Of a stretch of DNA of 64,000 nucleotides, positions 33,997 to 42,936 are shown piece by piece (the stretch's first letter is position 1; every line of letters begins with the position of its first letter). The position numbers were made by a program, and so were the translations under genes. The DNA comes from Comamonas composti DSM 21721. Its GTDB lineage: Bacteria; Pseudomonadota; Gammaproteobacteria; Burkholderiales; Burkholderiaceae_C. The notes below the pieces were generated by a model that was given only the letters and a program-made list of their open reading frames with translations, ran no database searches and was not told where the DNA came from. The stretch lies in contig NZ_KE386972.1 of NCBI RefSeq assembly GCF_000429845.1, positions 78,940-142,939 on the forward strand. The letters run 5' to 3'.

Positions 33997-36471
33997 CTAA
34001 CGCACAGGCATGACCTGCACCCCTTCGCCCAGAGGCGCATCCTGTGCGCCGAAGTCCGGGGCTGGTTGCGGCACAGGTTGTGGCCCAGGGGCGGCGGCAG
34101 AAGGTTCGGGCTGCAGCGCTTCTTCTGATGCAGTCTCGGCGGCTACCGGCTCAGGTATCACGGAGGGGGGCAGGGCCGGCGTGCTCTCGATGATTTCCTC
34201 GCCGGGCGAGAGCGCGGGGCCCGGGTCCGTCGCGGGCTCCAGGTCGGGCGCAGATTCAGGCGCCGGCCGTGCGGGCTGGTCCGGCGCAGTCGGCATGTCG
34301 CTGCCCCACCAGTCCTGCACACGCTGGCGCAGGCGATCGGTGAGGTCGCCCCACCAGCTCTCCTGCCTGGGCGGCTCAAAGCGGGCCTTGGCGTCGGCCA
34401 GCGGGCTTTGCAGCGCACGCGCCATGAAATTGCCGACCATGGGCAGGGCGCTGCGCGAGCCCTGGCCCCAGCGGTCGCTGCGCAGCGTGATGCGTGCATC
34501 GTTAAAGCCTGCCCAGGCGCCGGCCACGATGTCGGGGTGCATCAGGATGAACCAGCCGTCGGCATTGCCCTGGGTGGTGCCGGTCTTGCCGGCCACATCG
34601 GCGCGTATGCCGTGGCGGCTGCGTATGGCGACGCCCGTGCCCTTGTCGACCACGCCGCGCAGCATGTCCACGAGCTCGTAGCTCAGCGCCTCGTCGAGCG
34701 CGCGCTCGGGCCTGGACTGGAACTCTGCCAGCAGCCGGCCTTCGCGGTCCTCTATGCGCGTGACCATGAGCGGCGCCAGGTACTGGCCGCCGCGGGCCAG
34801 GCTCGCATAGGCGTTGACCATCTCCAACAGGGAAACGGGGCTGCTGCCCAGGGCCAGGGCCGGCACTTCCTGCAACGGGCTCTGGCGCACGCCCAGGGCG
34901 CGCGCAAGCCGTGCCACGCGCTGCGGGCCGACCTGCTGCATGAGCGCGGCGGTAATCGTGTTCTTGGAATAGGCCAGCGCATCGGCCAGCGTCATATCCT
35001 GGCCCGTGGGCGGGCCAGCGTCCGTGGGACTCCAGATCTCGCCACCGGGCAGGTGGATCTCCACGGCCTGATCGATGCGCATGTCGCCGGGCTGCATGCC
35101 CTGCTGCAGGGCCGCGCCATAGACGAAGGGCTTGAAGGTCGAGCCGGGCTGGCGCCTGGCCTGCTGCACATGGTCATAGGCATCGCGCGCGAAATCGCTG
35201 CTGCCCACCCAGGCCAGGATGTGGGAGCTGCGCGTGTCCAGCGCCACGAAGCCGGCCTGTACGCGCGTCTTGTCCTCGCGCAGCCGGGCCATGAGGCGCT
35301 TGTCGGCCAGCAGGGTCTTGAGCGCGGCCTCCTCGCTCTCGCCCTTGGCGCGCAGTTGCTGCCAGTCCGGGGTTTCGCGCAGCAATTGCTGCACCAGCGG
35401 GTTGCCCGCGCTCCAGCCGTCGCGCTGGCTCCAGGCGCTGTTGGCTATGCCTTGCAGCTGGCGCGTCTGGCGTGCCACGGCCTGGTTGGCCCAGGACTGC
35501 AGGCGCGAGTCCAGCGTGGTGTGCACCACCAGGCCGTCGGTATGGATGTTGTAGTCGTTGCTGTCGGCCCAGGCGATCAGCCATTTGCGCAGTTGCTGGG
35601 CGAAATGCGGGGCCATGCCCTGGGGCTCTTCCTGGCGCTCGAAGTTGAGGCGCATGGGGCGCTTCCTGAGCTGCGCAAACTCCTCGCGCGAGAGCTCGCC
35701 GCGCTTGGCCATCTGCGACAGCACGGTGTTGCGCCGGTCCAGCGCGCGCCCGGGGTTGAGCACGGGGTTGTAATAGCTGGTGCCCTTGAGCATGCCCACC
35801 AGGGTCGCGCCTTCGAGCACCGAGAGCCTGGCCGCGCTCTTGTCGAAATAAGTGCGCGCGGCCATCTCTATGCCGTAGGCGTTGTAGAGAAAGGGCACGG
35901 TGTTGAGATAGGTCTCGAGGATCTCGTCCTTGGTGTAGAGCGCCTCGATCTTGAAGGCCGTGATCGCCTCCTTGAGCTTGCGGTTGAGCGTGGGTGCGCG
36001 CCCGATCTCCTCGGGGTAGAGATTGCGCGCGAGCTGCTGGGTCAGCGTGGAGCCGCCCTGGGGCCGGCCGCCCAGCGTATGGATGACCGAGCCCACGGTG
36101 CGCGTGAAGTCCATGCCATGGTGGCTGTAGAAGCGGTGGTCCTCGGTGGCGATCAGTGCCTTGATCACATTGGGCGAGATCTGCGCCAGCCCCACCCACT
36201 CGCGATTGCTGCGCCTGAACTGGGCGAGCTCCTTGCCGTCGGCGCTCAGGATCCGGGCCGGGATCTCCTGCTTTTCCTTGCGTATGTCGCGAATGCCGGG
36301 CGTGAAAGGAATCAGGCACAGCACATAGAGCGTGAACAGCAGCGGCAGGGCCGCAGCCAGCATCAGCCACTCGCGCCACGTGGGCCAGCGATGCCACCAG
36401 GGCAGGACTGCGATGCGCTGCCCCAGGGCCGAGGCGCGCAGCCCTGCCCAGAGCGCTGACAGGCGGCTCAT
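33997..36471 (-). CDS. Class A penicillin-binding protein (PBP1A-like)
   Basis: An 824-residue bifunctional murein synthase. A membrane anchor at residues ~33-55 is followed by the GT51 glycosyltransferase (ATEDHRFYSHHGMD near 103, GGSTLTQQLARNLY near 133). The transpeptidase has SxxK as STFK (~445), SxN as SKN (~500) and KTG as KTGTTQ (~632). The C-terminal ~100 residues are a Pro/Glu-rich disordered tail. The ATG at 36471 is preferred; the frame is open for 67 more codons upstream without domain support. It is divergent from the glutathione peroxidase gene. Confidence 0.93.
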   Translation of the reverse strand: MSRLSALWAGLRASALGQRIAVLPWWHRWPTWREWLMLAAALPLLFTLYVLCLIPFTPGIRDIRKEKQEIPARILSADGKELAQFRRSNREWVGLAQISPNVIKALIATEDHRFYSHHGMDFTRTVGSVIHTLGGRPQGGSTLTQQLARNLYPEEIGRAPTLNRKLKEAITAFKIEALYTKDEILETYLNTVPFLYNAYGIEMAARTYFDKSAARLSVLEGATLVGMLKGTSYYNPVLNPGRALDRRNTVLSQMAKRGELSREEFAQLRKRPMRLNFERQEEPQGMAPHFAQQLRKWLIAWADSNDYNIHTDGLVVHTTLDSRLQSWANQAVARQTRQLQGIANSAWSQRDGWSAGNPLVQQLLRETPDWQQLRAKGESEEAALKTLLADKRLMARLREDKTRVQAGFVALDTRSSHILAWVGSSDFARDAYDHVQQARRQPGSTFKPFVYGAALQQGMQPGDMRIDQAVEIHLPGGEIWSPTDAGPPTGQDMTLADALAYSKNTITAALMQQVGPQRVARLARALGVRQSPLQEVPALALGSSPVSLLEMVNAYASLARGGQYLAPLMVTRIEDREGRLLAEFQSRPERALDEALSYELVDMLRGVVDKGTGVAIRSRHGIRADVAGKTGTTQGNADGWFILMHPDIVAGAWAGFNDARITLRSDRWGQGSRSALPMVGNFMARALQSPLADAKARFEPPRQESWWGDLTDRLRQRVQDWWGSDMPTAPDQPARPAPESAPDLEPATDPGPALSPGEEIIESTPALPPSVIPEPVAAETASEEALQPEPSAAAPGPQPVPQPAPDFGAQDAPLGEGVQVMPVR

Positions 36472-36685
36472 GGCTTGCGCTTTGAAATCCTTGAAGAAAG
36501 AGTGCACGTTGCATGGCGGTCGACAAAACCGCGAAATGGCAAAACCGCCAAGAATGCCCAAATTGTGGAGAGTCTGCTGGCAAGAAAGGTTTCTGCATGC
36601 AGATGCTCGCGGGCCAGGCGGGATTCTTGACCATTGGGCGCGGGAGCTGGGCAGAATGCCTGCTCCAGCCACTGCTTTTGCATTT

Positions 36686-37207
36686 ATGACGACTGTCTGC
36701 AGCGCTTATGACTTCAAGGCCCGCTCGATCACGGGCGAGTGCGTGGACCTGTGCCGCTACCGGGGCCAGGCCCTGCTCATCGTCAACACGGCCAGTGCCT
36801 GCGGCTTCACGCCCCAGTACGCGGGCCTGCAGGCCTTGCACGAGCAGTACGGCGGGCGCGGGCTCGTGGTTCTGGGCTTTCCCTGCAACCAGTTCGGCGC
36901 CCAGGAGCAGGGCAGCGAGGACGAGATCGCCAGCTTTTGCGAGCACAACTTCGGCGTGAGCTTTGCGCTCATGGCCAAGGTCGCAGTCAAGGGCAAGGAC
37001 GCCCATCCGCTGTACCGCTGGCTGACCGCTCAGGCTCCGGGAATCCTGGGCACCCGGGCCATCAAATGGAACTTCACCAAGTTCCTCACGGGCCGTGACG
37101 GCCAGGTCATGCGCCGCTATGCACCCCAGAGCAAGCCCGGAAATATCGCGGCGGACATAGAAAAGGCCCTGGGCCGCGCCTTTGCTACTCCTCCTGCAGC
37201 GCCTTGA
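36686..37207 (+). CDS. Glutathione peroxidase family protein (Cys type)
   Basis: A 173-residue thioredoxin-fold peroxidase. The catalytic tetrad is visible: peroxidatic Cys in NTASACGFTPQY (~residue 37), Gln in GFPCNQFGAQE, and Trp/Asn in KWNFTKFL. Cys replaces selenocysteine, so it probably uses thioredoxin or glutathione to reduce peroxides. The last 23 bases overlap the convergent lysR gene, so the two transcripts overlap at their 3-prime ends. Confidence 0.93.
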   Translation: MTTVCSAYDFKARSITGECVDLCRYRGQALLIVNTASACGFTPQYAGLQALHEQYGGRGLVVLGFPCNQFGAQEQGSEDEIASFCEHNFGVSFALMAKVAVKGKDAHPLYRWLTAQAPGILGTRAIKWNFTKFLTGRDGQVMRRYAPQSKPGNIAADIEKALGRAFATPPAAP

Positions 37208-38096
37208 AGCCCTGGGCCAGATGGTCGAGCAGCGCACGCACCGAGGGCAGCTGCCCCCGGCGCGAGGCATAGACCGCATGCACGATCTCGGGCCGGGGCT
37301 CCCAGTCTTCCAGCACCTGCACCAGGGCGCCGCTGTGCAACTGCTCTCTGGCGAACATGCCCGGTAGCTGAACCAGGCCGGCGCCGCTCTCGGCCGCAGC
37401 GCGCAAGGCCTGCATGGACTGGGTCACAAAGCGCGGCTGGTGGCGCACCTCGGCGCGCTGGCCTGTGGGGCCGTAGAGCAGCCAGCGGTGCGTTTCCTGC
37501 GCCTGGCCCATGTCCAGGCTGGGCCAGGACGCAAGGTCCATGGGCCCCGAGGGCGTGCCCATGCGCTGCAGCAGCGCGGGGCTGGCCAGCAGGTGCTGAC
37601 GCCGCTCGGCCAGGGGCAGCAGCACCAGGTCGCTGTCCTGCAGCGGCGGCGGGCGCACGCGAATCGCCAGGTCCAGGCCCTCGCCTATGACATCCACGCG
37701 GCGGTTGGTCTCGTCCACATGCAGCTGCACACGCGGGTGCAAGGCCATGAATTCGGCCAGCATGGGGCCTACGCGCGCGGCCAGCAGGGCGCCGGGGCAG
37801 CTCAGGCGCACCAGGCCACAGGGCTCGGCATGGCTCAGGGCCACGGACTCCTCGGCGGCCTCGGCCTCGGTGAGCATGGCGCGGCAATGCTGGTAGTAGC
37901 GCTTGCCGATCTCGGTGACCGCAAAGCTGCGCGTGGAGCGCAGCAAAAGCTGCACGCCCAGCCGCTGCTCCAGCTGGGCCACACGGCGGCTGAGCTTGGA
38001 CTTGGGCAGGCCCAGGGCGCGGCCGGCCGGGGCAAAGCCGCCGTGCTCCACCACCTGGACAAAAAAGCAGAGCTCATTGAGGTCGGGCAGTTTCAT
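37185..38096 (-). CDS. LysR-family transcriptional regulator
   Basis: A 303-residue regulator. The N-terminal winged helix (LNELCFFVQVVEHGGFAPAGRALGLPKSKLSRRVAQLEQRLG, residues ~6-47) is typical, and the effector domain begins near residue 92. It is divergent from the pirin gene 122 bp away, so it probably controls pirin and isochorismatase. AT-rich sequence at 38100-38175 between the two genes likely carries both promoters. The AAAACGATG upstream of the ATG is weak as a ribosome site. Confidence 0.93.
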   Translation of the reverse strand: MKLPDLNELCFFVQVVEHGGFAPAGRALGLPKSKLSRRVAQLEQRLGVQLLLRSTRSFAVTEIGKRYYQHCRAMLTEAEAAEESVALSHAEPCGLVRLSCPGALLAARVGPMLAEFMALHPRVQLHVDETNRRVDVIGEGLDLAIRVRPPPLQDSDLVLLPLAERRQHLLASPALLQRMGTPSGPMDLASWPSLDMGQAQETHRWLLYGPTGQRAEVRHQPRFVTQSMQALRAAAESGAGLVQLPGMFAREQLHSGALVQVLEDWEPRPEIVHAVYASRRGQLPSVRALLDHLAQGFKALQEE

Positions 38097-38218
38097 CGTT
38101 TTATTTTTAGAACTATGAGGCGAAATTTTGCAGTCTATTCAGATCATCGTTCCAAATCAATAATTTCTCCATGTTCAACGGCCTGGTTGAAAACCGGGCC
38201 AATGCAAGGAGAAAGACC

Positions 38219-39124
38219 ATGCTCAAGAAAATTCTCGGTGTTTACGACGAGCCCGCCGGGCACTGGGTCGGCAATGGCTTTCCCGTGCGCTCGCTGTTCA
38301 GCTATGGCGACCATGGCCGGGCGCTGAGCCCGTTCTTGCTGCTCGACCATGCAGGCCCTCACCATTTCACGCCCACCGAGGAGCGACGCGGCGTGGGTGC
38401 GCACCCGCACCGCGGCTTCGAGACCGTGACCATCGTCTACGAGGGCGAGGTGGCCCACAAGGACTCCACGGGTGCGGGCGGCGTGATCGGCCCCGGCGAT
38501 GTGCAGTGGATGACGGCGGCCTCGGGCATCCTGCACGAGGAATACCACTCCGAAGCCTATGCGCGCACGGGCGGCAACTTCGAGATGGTGCAGCTGTGGG
38601 TGAACCTGCCGGCCGCGCACAAGATGGCCGCGCCGGCCTACCAGACGCTGCTGGATCAGGACATGGGCCGGGCGCAGCTGCCGAATGCAGCGGGCCGGGT
38701 GCGCGTGATCGCAGGCTGCTATGAGGGCGCCGATGGCGCAAAGGCCCTGGGCCCGGCGCGCACCTTCACGCCCGTCGATGTCTGGGACGTGAGGCTCAAG
38801 GCCTCGGCCACGGCCGAGCTCAGGGCCCACCCCGGCCGCACGCTGGCCCTGGTCGTGCTGCACGGCACGCTGCTCGTCAACGGCCAGCAGATTGCGCGCC
38901 AGGGCCAGCTGGTGCACCTGGACCGCGAGGGCCAGAGCGTGCACCTGGAGGCCAACGGCGAGGTCACGCTGCTGTGGCTGTCGGGCGAGCCCATTGACGA
39001 ACCCGTGGTCGGCCATGGGCCCTTCGTCATGAACAGCGAGGCGCAGATCGCGCAGGCCATGCACGACTTGCGCGCCGGCCGCTTTGGCGCCATGGGCGCC
39101 AGCGCGTCCGCACCCGCGCATTGA
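38219..39124 (+). CDS. Pirin family cupin protein, copy 1
   Basis: A 301-residue bicupin. Metal ligands are His/His in GAHPHRGFETVT (~residues 60-70) and His/Glu in TAASGILHEEYH (~100-110). The second cupin ends LSGEPIDEPVVGHGPFVMNSEAQIAQAM. Pirins act as iron-binding quercetinases or regulators. The ATG at 38219 has AAGGAGAAA upstream. It is divergent from lysR and is followed 67 bp later by the isochorismatase-like gene, with a GC hairpin between them. Confidence 0.93.
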   Translation: MLKKILGVYDEPAGHWVGNGFPVRSLFSYGDHGRALSPFLLLDHAGPHHFTPTEERRGVGAHPHRGFETVTIVYEGEVAHKDSTGAGGVIGPGDVQWMTAASGILHEEYHSEAYARTGGNFEMVQLWVNLPAAHKMAAPAYQTLLDQDMGRAQLPNAAGRVRVIAGCYEGADGAKALGPARTFTPVDVWDVRLKASATAELRAHPGRTLALVVLHGTLLVNGQQIARQGQLVHLDREGQSVHLEANGEVTLLWLSGEPIDEPVVGHGPFVMNSEAQIAQAMHDLRAGRFGAMGASASAPAH

Positions 39125-39129
39125 CGCCT

Positions 39130-39166
39130 GCCGGGCGGCTGGGCCGCCCGGCACCGCCCCCTTTTT
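39130..39166 (+). terminator. GC hairpin with distant T-tract between pirin and isochorismatase genes
   Basis: GCCGGGCGGC and GCCGCCCGGC (39130-39152) form a perfect 10-bp stem with a three-base loop. Five T residues follow nine bases later. It could attenuate transcription into the next gene. Confidence 0.45.
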
Positions 39167-39191
39167 ACCCAACCCTGCCAAGGAGAAAACC

Positions 39192-39821
39192 ATGAGCAAC
39201 AAGCCCTATGTACGCCTGGACAAAGACAATGCCGCCGTGCTGCTGGTCGATCACCAGACCGGCCTTCTGTCCCTGGTGCGCGACATCGATCCCGACAAGT
39301 TCAAGAACAATGTGCTGGCCCTGGCCGACATGGCCGAGTACTTCAAGCTGCCCACCATCCTGACCACCAGCTTCGAGGACGGCCCCAACGGCCCGCTGGT
39401 GCCCGAGCTGAAGGAAAAATTCCCGGACGCGCCCTATATCGCGCGCCCCGGCCAGATCAATGCCTGGGACAACGAGGACTTCGTCAAGGCCATCCAGGCC
39501 ACGGGCAAGAAACAGCTCATCGTGGCCGGCGTGGTCACCGAGGTCTGCGTGGCCTTCCCCGTGCTCTCGGCCCTGGCCGAAGGCTATGAGGTGTTCGTGA
39601 TCGCCGATGCCTCGGGCACCTTCAACGCCATGACCCAGCAGGCCGCCTGGAGCCGCATGGAGCAGGCCGGCGCCCAGCTCATGACCTGGTTCGGCGCGGC
39701 CTGCGAGCTGCACCGCGACTGGCGCAACGATGTGCAAGGCCTGGGCGCCCTGTTCAGCAGCCACATTCCCGACTACCGCAACCTCATGCACAGCCATGCC
39801 ACGCTGACTGCGGCCAGGTAA
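39192..39821 (+). CDS. Isochorismatase-family hydrolase (YcaC-like)
   Basis: A 209-residue cysteine hydrolase. The catalytic Asp20 (LLVDHQTGLL) and Cys119 (GVVTEVCVAFPVL) are in place, with the cis-peptide region VVTEV. It is close to the YcaC group, whose substrate is unsettled. AAGGAGAAAACC leads to the ATG. It is probably the second gene of a lysR-controlled pair with pirin. Confidence 0.92.
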   Translation: MSNKPYVRLDKDNAAVLLVDHQTGLLSLVRDIDPDKFKNNVLALADMAEYFKLPTILTTSFEDGPNGPLVPELKEKFPDAPYIARPGQINAWDNEDFVKAIQATGKKQLIVAGVVTEVCVAFPVLSALAEGYEVFVIADASGTFNAMTQQAAWSRMEQAGAQLMTWFGAACELHRDWRNDVQGLGALFSSHIPDYRNLMHSHATLTAAR

Positions 39822-39847
39822 GCCCGTGAAGAAATCCCCGCCCAAGC

Positions 39848-39934
39848 CCTCTAGGCCGGCGGGGCTTGAACGACAGGCCGAGTCCGATCCGCGCATAGTC
39901 CACGCGCGGCGGCACCTCGGCATGCACGGTGCGC
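39848..39934 (-). pseudogene. Remnant of an HxlR-type regulator gene (C-terminal end)
   Basis: Read on the minus strand, the bases encode RTVHAEVPPRVDY followed by a degraded LGLSFKP. HxlR proteins have (V/I)PPRVEYSLTxLGxSL at this place. No start or helix-turn-helix remains, and the reading frame begins abruptly at the junction with the dehydrogenase remnant. Confidence 0.55.
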
Positions 39935-40056
39935 GCGCTCGCTGACCTGGACTGGCGCCCGGTGATCGACAGCAGCTATCCGCTGGCGCAGATCACCGAG
40001 GCGTTTGCGCACCAGCAGCCGGCACGTTGGCAAGATCTGCCTGACCTACCAAGCCC
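39929..40056 (+). pseudogene. Remnant of a zinc-type alcohol dehydrogenase/quinone oxidoreductase gene (C-terminal end)
   Basis: Frame 1 encodes VIDSSYPLAQITEAFAHQQ, then a frameshift near 40010 leads to SRHVGKICLTY in another frame. Together they match the end of medium-chain dehydrogenases (YPL-x-AF-x-H-x-GxxxGKICL). The N-terminal nine-tenths are missing. Divergent HxlR and dehydrogenase genes are common, so a deletion probably removed both 5-prime halves. Confidence 0.55.
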
Positions 40057-40108
40057 CCTCTGCGCTGCGGCCGCCGCGCCTGCAGAGTACGCAAATCAGG
40101 ATCGCTCT

Positions 40109-40204
40109 TGATAAAGGAGCTGCTAGCGCTTGTTTTCAATGGGTTTCAAGCCTTTTTATGCTTGAGTTTCAGAAGAGAAAGGCGCTACCAGCTATGAAAG
40201 CAGT
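40109..40204. repeat. Long-armed, decayed TAGCGCTTG-type repeat
   Basis: AAGGAGCTGCTAGCGCTTG on the left and AAAGGCGCTACCAGCT on the right enclose ~45 bases, including a small TTCAAGC/GCTTGAG hairpin. It resembles the terminator at 19586-19671 but with mismatched arms and no T-tract. Confidence 0.5.
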
Positions 40205-40294
40205 AGCTCTGCCTTAAGAGCGTTTTCCAGGCCTCTGGGTGCTCTGCGCTATAAACGGCGCTGTAGAAACATAATGAAACATCATGGAGAGGCG

Positions 40295-42106
40295 ATGGCA
40301 GAGCTGATTCCTGCGCTGGGCAACTGTGCCGCGCGCATGACTTCCGGAGAGAAACGACTGGCCGAGCGCCTGCAGCAAAAGCTGGGGGCCGATTACCTGC
40401 TGTGGTGGGATGTGCCTGTTGGGCCGCTACAGACACGGCCTGACTTCATCGTAATCCACCCGAGCCACGGTGCACTGATTCTGGAAACCAAGGATTGGCA
40501 TCTGGAAACCATTCATAGCGCAACTCCACAGCGCTTTGAAATTGCTCCTGGTGGTCGTCTGACTGTTACTTATAACCCTCTCACGCAGGCGAGACACGGG
40601 GCCATTCGAGTGGTGAATGCCCTAGAGGCCGACTCTCAGTTGGTACAAGTCGACGGGCCTTATCAAGGCAAATTGTCCTTTCCCTGGGGCCATGGCGTGG
40701 TGCTGACGCGCATTACACGCCAGCAATTCACCGATGCAGGACTAGCCGCAGCGATTCCTGCTCATTTGGTGATCTGCAAAGACGAGATGCTCGCGGATGT
40801 TCGGCCAGAGGTTTTTGAACAGCGGCTGTTGGCTATGCTTCCCTATACTTTTCGCCGCGTCATCACAGGATCTCAACTTGACCGCATACGCTGGATACTG
40901 TTCCCCGAAATCCGCGTGCCCCGGCAGCAAAGCCTTTTCGGCGACGGCCAGGCGGATGAAGATGGGGACGAGCTGCCGGGCATCATGCAGGTCATGGACT
41001 TGCAGCAGGAGCAGCTGGCGCGCAGCCTGGGCGACGGCCACCGCGTGATCCACGGCGTGGCGGGCTCGGGCAAGACCATGATCCTCGGCTACCGCGCCGA
41101 GCATCTGGCCCGGGCCGCGCAAGCGCCGGGCAGCAAGCCGATCCTGGTGCTTTGCTACAACGAGCCGCTGGGCGTCAAGCTCGCGGCCGACATGGCGGCC
41201 AAGGGCCTGTCCGAGCGCGTGCACGTCATGCACTGGGACAAATGGACGCGCTCCCAACTGGCCGCCCATGGCCTGCTCACGCCCGACCTGGAGCGCATGG
41301 GCGTGAGCCAGAAGATGGCCGCCTTCGTGCAGCGTGTCACCGAAGGGCTGGAGAGCCAAGCCATTCCCTCGGGCCAGTACCAGGCGGTTCTCATCGACGA
41401 AGGCCACGACTTCGCACCCGATTGGCTGAGGCTGGTCACGCAGATGGTGGACCCCGAGACCAACAGCCTGCTGCTGCTCTACGACGATGCGCAAAGCCTT
41501 TACGACCGGGGCCAGAAGCGCAACTTCAGCCTCAAAAGCGTGGGCATACAGGCCCAGGGCCGCACCACGATTCTCAAGATCAACTACCGCAACACGCGCC
41601 AGATCCTGCAGCTGGCCCATCGCCTGGCGGGCGACCTGCTCACGCCTGCCGATGCCCAGGACGAGGACGGCATCCCCCTGCTCAAACCCCTGAGCTGCGG
41701 CCGCGAAGGCCCGGACCCCATCCTCGTCGACCTGCCGACCCTGCCCGAACGTGCTGCGCGCATGGCCGAGCTGCTCGCAGACCAGCATGCCCAGGGCCAT
41801 GCCTGGGGGGAGATGGCCGTGCTCTGCCGCCACCATGACGAGATGGAGATCTGCGCCCATGCGCTGCAGCGCAAGGGCCTGCCTTTTCGCATGCGCAAGA
41901 AGTCGGGCCACTTCCGGCCCGAGGAAGACGCGATCAAGCTCATGACCATGCATGTGAGCAAGGGGCTGGAGTGGCCTGTGGTGGCCGTGATCTCTTCCGA
42001 GGAAGAGCGGCGCAGCAAGGATGGACAAAAGGACGCCGAGCTGGAGGCACGGCTGTTCTATGTGGCCGCAACCAGAGCCGTGAACCGGCTGATCAGCATT
42101 GGATGA
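40295..42106 (+). CDS. NERD-domain protein fused to a UvrD/Rep-type helicase
   Basis: A 603-residue protein. The NERD nuclease-related domain (residues ~15-130) has RPDFIVIHPSHGALILETKDW. The superfamily 1 helicase has Walker A GVAGSGKTM (~260), Walker B VLIDEGHDF (~367), motif III LLYDDAQSLY, motif IV NYRNTRQI, motif V MTMHVSKGLEWPVV and motif VI FYVAATRAV (~590). The ATG at 40295 has GGAGA upstream, better than the one at 40274. The first ~600 bases are about 50-55 percent GC by line counts, against about 68 percent in the helicase part. A role in DNA repair or defence is possible. Confidence 0.88.
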   Translation: MAELIPALGNCAARMTSGEKRLAERLQQKLGADYLLWWDVPVGPLQTRPDFIVIHPSHGALILETKDWHLETIHSATPQRFEIAPGGRLTVTYNPLTQARHGAIRVVNALEADSQLVQVDGPYQGKLSFPWGHGVVLTRITRQQFTDAGLAAAIPAHLVICKDEMLADVRPEVFEQRLLAMLPYTFRRVITGSQLDRIRWILFPEIRVPRQQSLFGDGQADEDGDELPGIMQVMDLQQEQLARSLGDGHRVIHGVAGSGKTMILGYRAEHLARAAQAPGSKPILVLCYNEPLGVKLAADMAAKGLSERVHVMHWDKWTRSQLAAHGLLTPDLERMGVSQKMAAFVQRVTEGLESQAIPSGQYQAVLIDEGHDFAPDWLRLVTQMVDPETNSLLLLYDDAQSLYDRGQKRNFSLKSVGIQAQGRTTILKINYRNTRQILQLAHRLAGDLLTPADAQDEDGIPLLKPLSCGREGPDPILVDLPTLPERAARMAELLADQHAQGHAWGEMAVLCRHHDEMEICAHALQRKGLPFRMRKKSGHFRPEEDAIKLMTMHVSKGLEWPVVAVISSEEERRSKDGQKDAELEARLFYVAATRAVNRLISIG

Positions 42107-42110
42107 CCTA

Positions 42111-42160
42111 CATTTTTGATAGCAGGCAGCGCTTGATGGGCAAGCGCTAGCGCCAAAATT
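42111..42160. repeat. TAGCGCTTG-type palindromic repeat
   Basis: TTTTTGATAGCAGGCAGCGC, a short centre, then GGGCAAGCGCTAGCGCCAAAA. The copy lies directly after the NERD-helicase gene. The bases between it and 42376 hold no further supported feature. Confidence 0.75.
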
Positions 42161-42376
42161 CTTGTGAAGCCGTGCCGCCAGCCAACGCCTAGACCGGTGC
42201 CCGCTCTGCGGCTGGGGCTCTGGGCCGTCATCCTGCGGATGCCGCACAGGTTGCGGGTGAACGCTGGCGACAGCCTGGCGGTGCAGCTTGATTCGGATTT
42301 TTCGTTTCTTGTATATGCTGCTACGCGCCGGTCGGCTCCATGGGCGGGCCGGTGATCAATCAATTATGGAGACGAC

Positions 42377-42766
42377 ATGTTCAGTCACGTCATGCTGGGT
42401 GCCAGCGACCTGGAAAAATCCAGGCAGTTCTACGATGCTTTTCTCGGTGTTCTGGGTGCAGCGCCCGGTGTTGCCAACAAGAACCGCTATTTCTGGCGCA
42501 ATGCCGGGGGCACGTTCTCGGTGTCCACCCCCATCAACGGCGAGCCAGCCAGCCATGGCAACGGTGCCACCACGGGTTTTGCCGCAGAGTCGCCCGAGCT
42601 GGTGGACAAGGCCCATGCAGCGGCCCTGGCCGCCGGTGGCGTGGATTGCGAGGATCCTCCGGGCTGGCGCGGCGATTCGCCGGGCGGCCGCCTGTACCTG
42701 GCCTATGTGCGCGATCCTGCAGGCAACAAGCTGTGCCTGCTGCATCGCCCGCCGAAAGGGGCTTGA
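42377..42766 (+). CDS. VOC-family (glyoxalase/dioxygenase fold) protein
   Basis: A 129-residue single-domain vicinal-oxygen-chelate protein: MFSHVMLGASDLEKSRQFYDAFLGVLG at the start and LYLAYVRDPAGNKLCLLHR at the end. His4, an acidic mid position and the C-terminal region are at places typical of metal-binding members, but the substrate cannot be inferred. GGAGACGAC precedes the ATG. It stands alone between two palindromic repeats. Confidence 0.88.
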   Translation: MFSHVMLGASDLEKSRQFYDAFLGVLGAAPGVANKNRYFWRNAGGTFSVSTPINGEPASHGNGATTGFAAESPELVDKAHAAALAAGGVDCEDPPGWRGDSPGGRLYLAYVRDPAGNKLCLLHRPPKGA

Positions 42767-42780
42767 GTCGCATCGACTTG

Positions 42781-42830
42781 TATTTTGATAGCTGCTAGCG
42801 CTTGCTGCATAAGCGCTAGAGGCCAAAAAC
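42781..42830. repeat. TAGCGCTTG-type palindromic repeat
   Basis: TATTTTGATAGCTGCTAGCG, a short loop, then TAAGCGCTAGAGGCCAAAAA. The TAGCGCTTG/TAAGCGCTA arms pair. It lies between the VOC gene and the sbcC terminator. Confidence 0.8.
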
Positions 42831-42834
42831 AGTC

Positions 42835-42871
42835 AAAAAACAGGGCTCGGCGTGCAGCGCCCGCAGAGCCC
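42835..42871 (-). terminator. Intrinsic terminator after sbcC
   Basis: On the minus strand GGGCTC and GAGCCC pair, with an inner CGGGCG/CGCCG stem. Then TG and six T residues follow. It lies 66 bp beyond the sbcC stop. Confidence 0.75.
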
Positions 42872-42936
42872 CCGATTCAGGTTTTTCCTGTGCCCATGCT
42901 TGCGGGAAGCCTGGGCTTGCCATTTCGGCTCCGACG

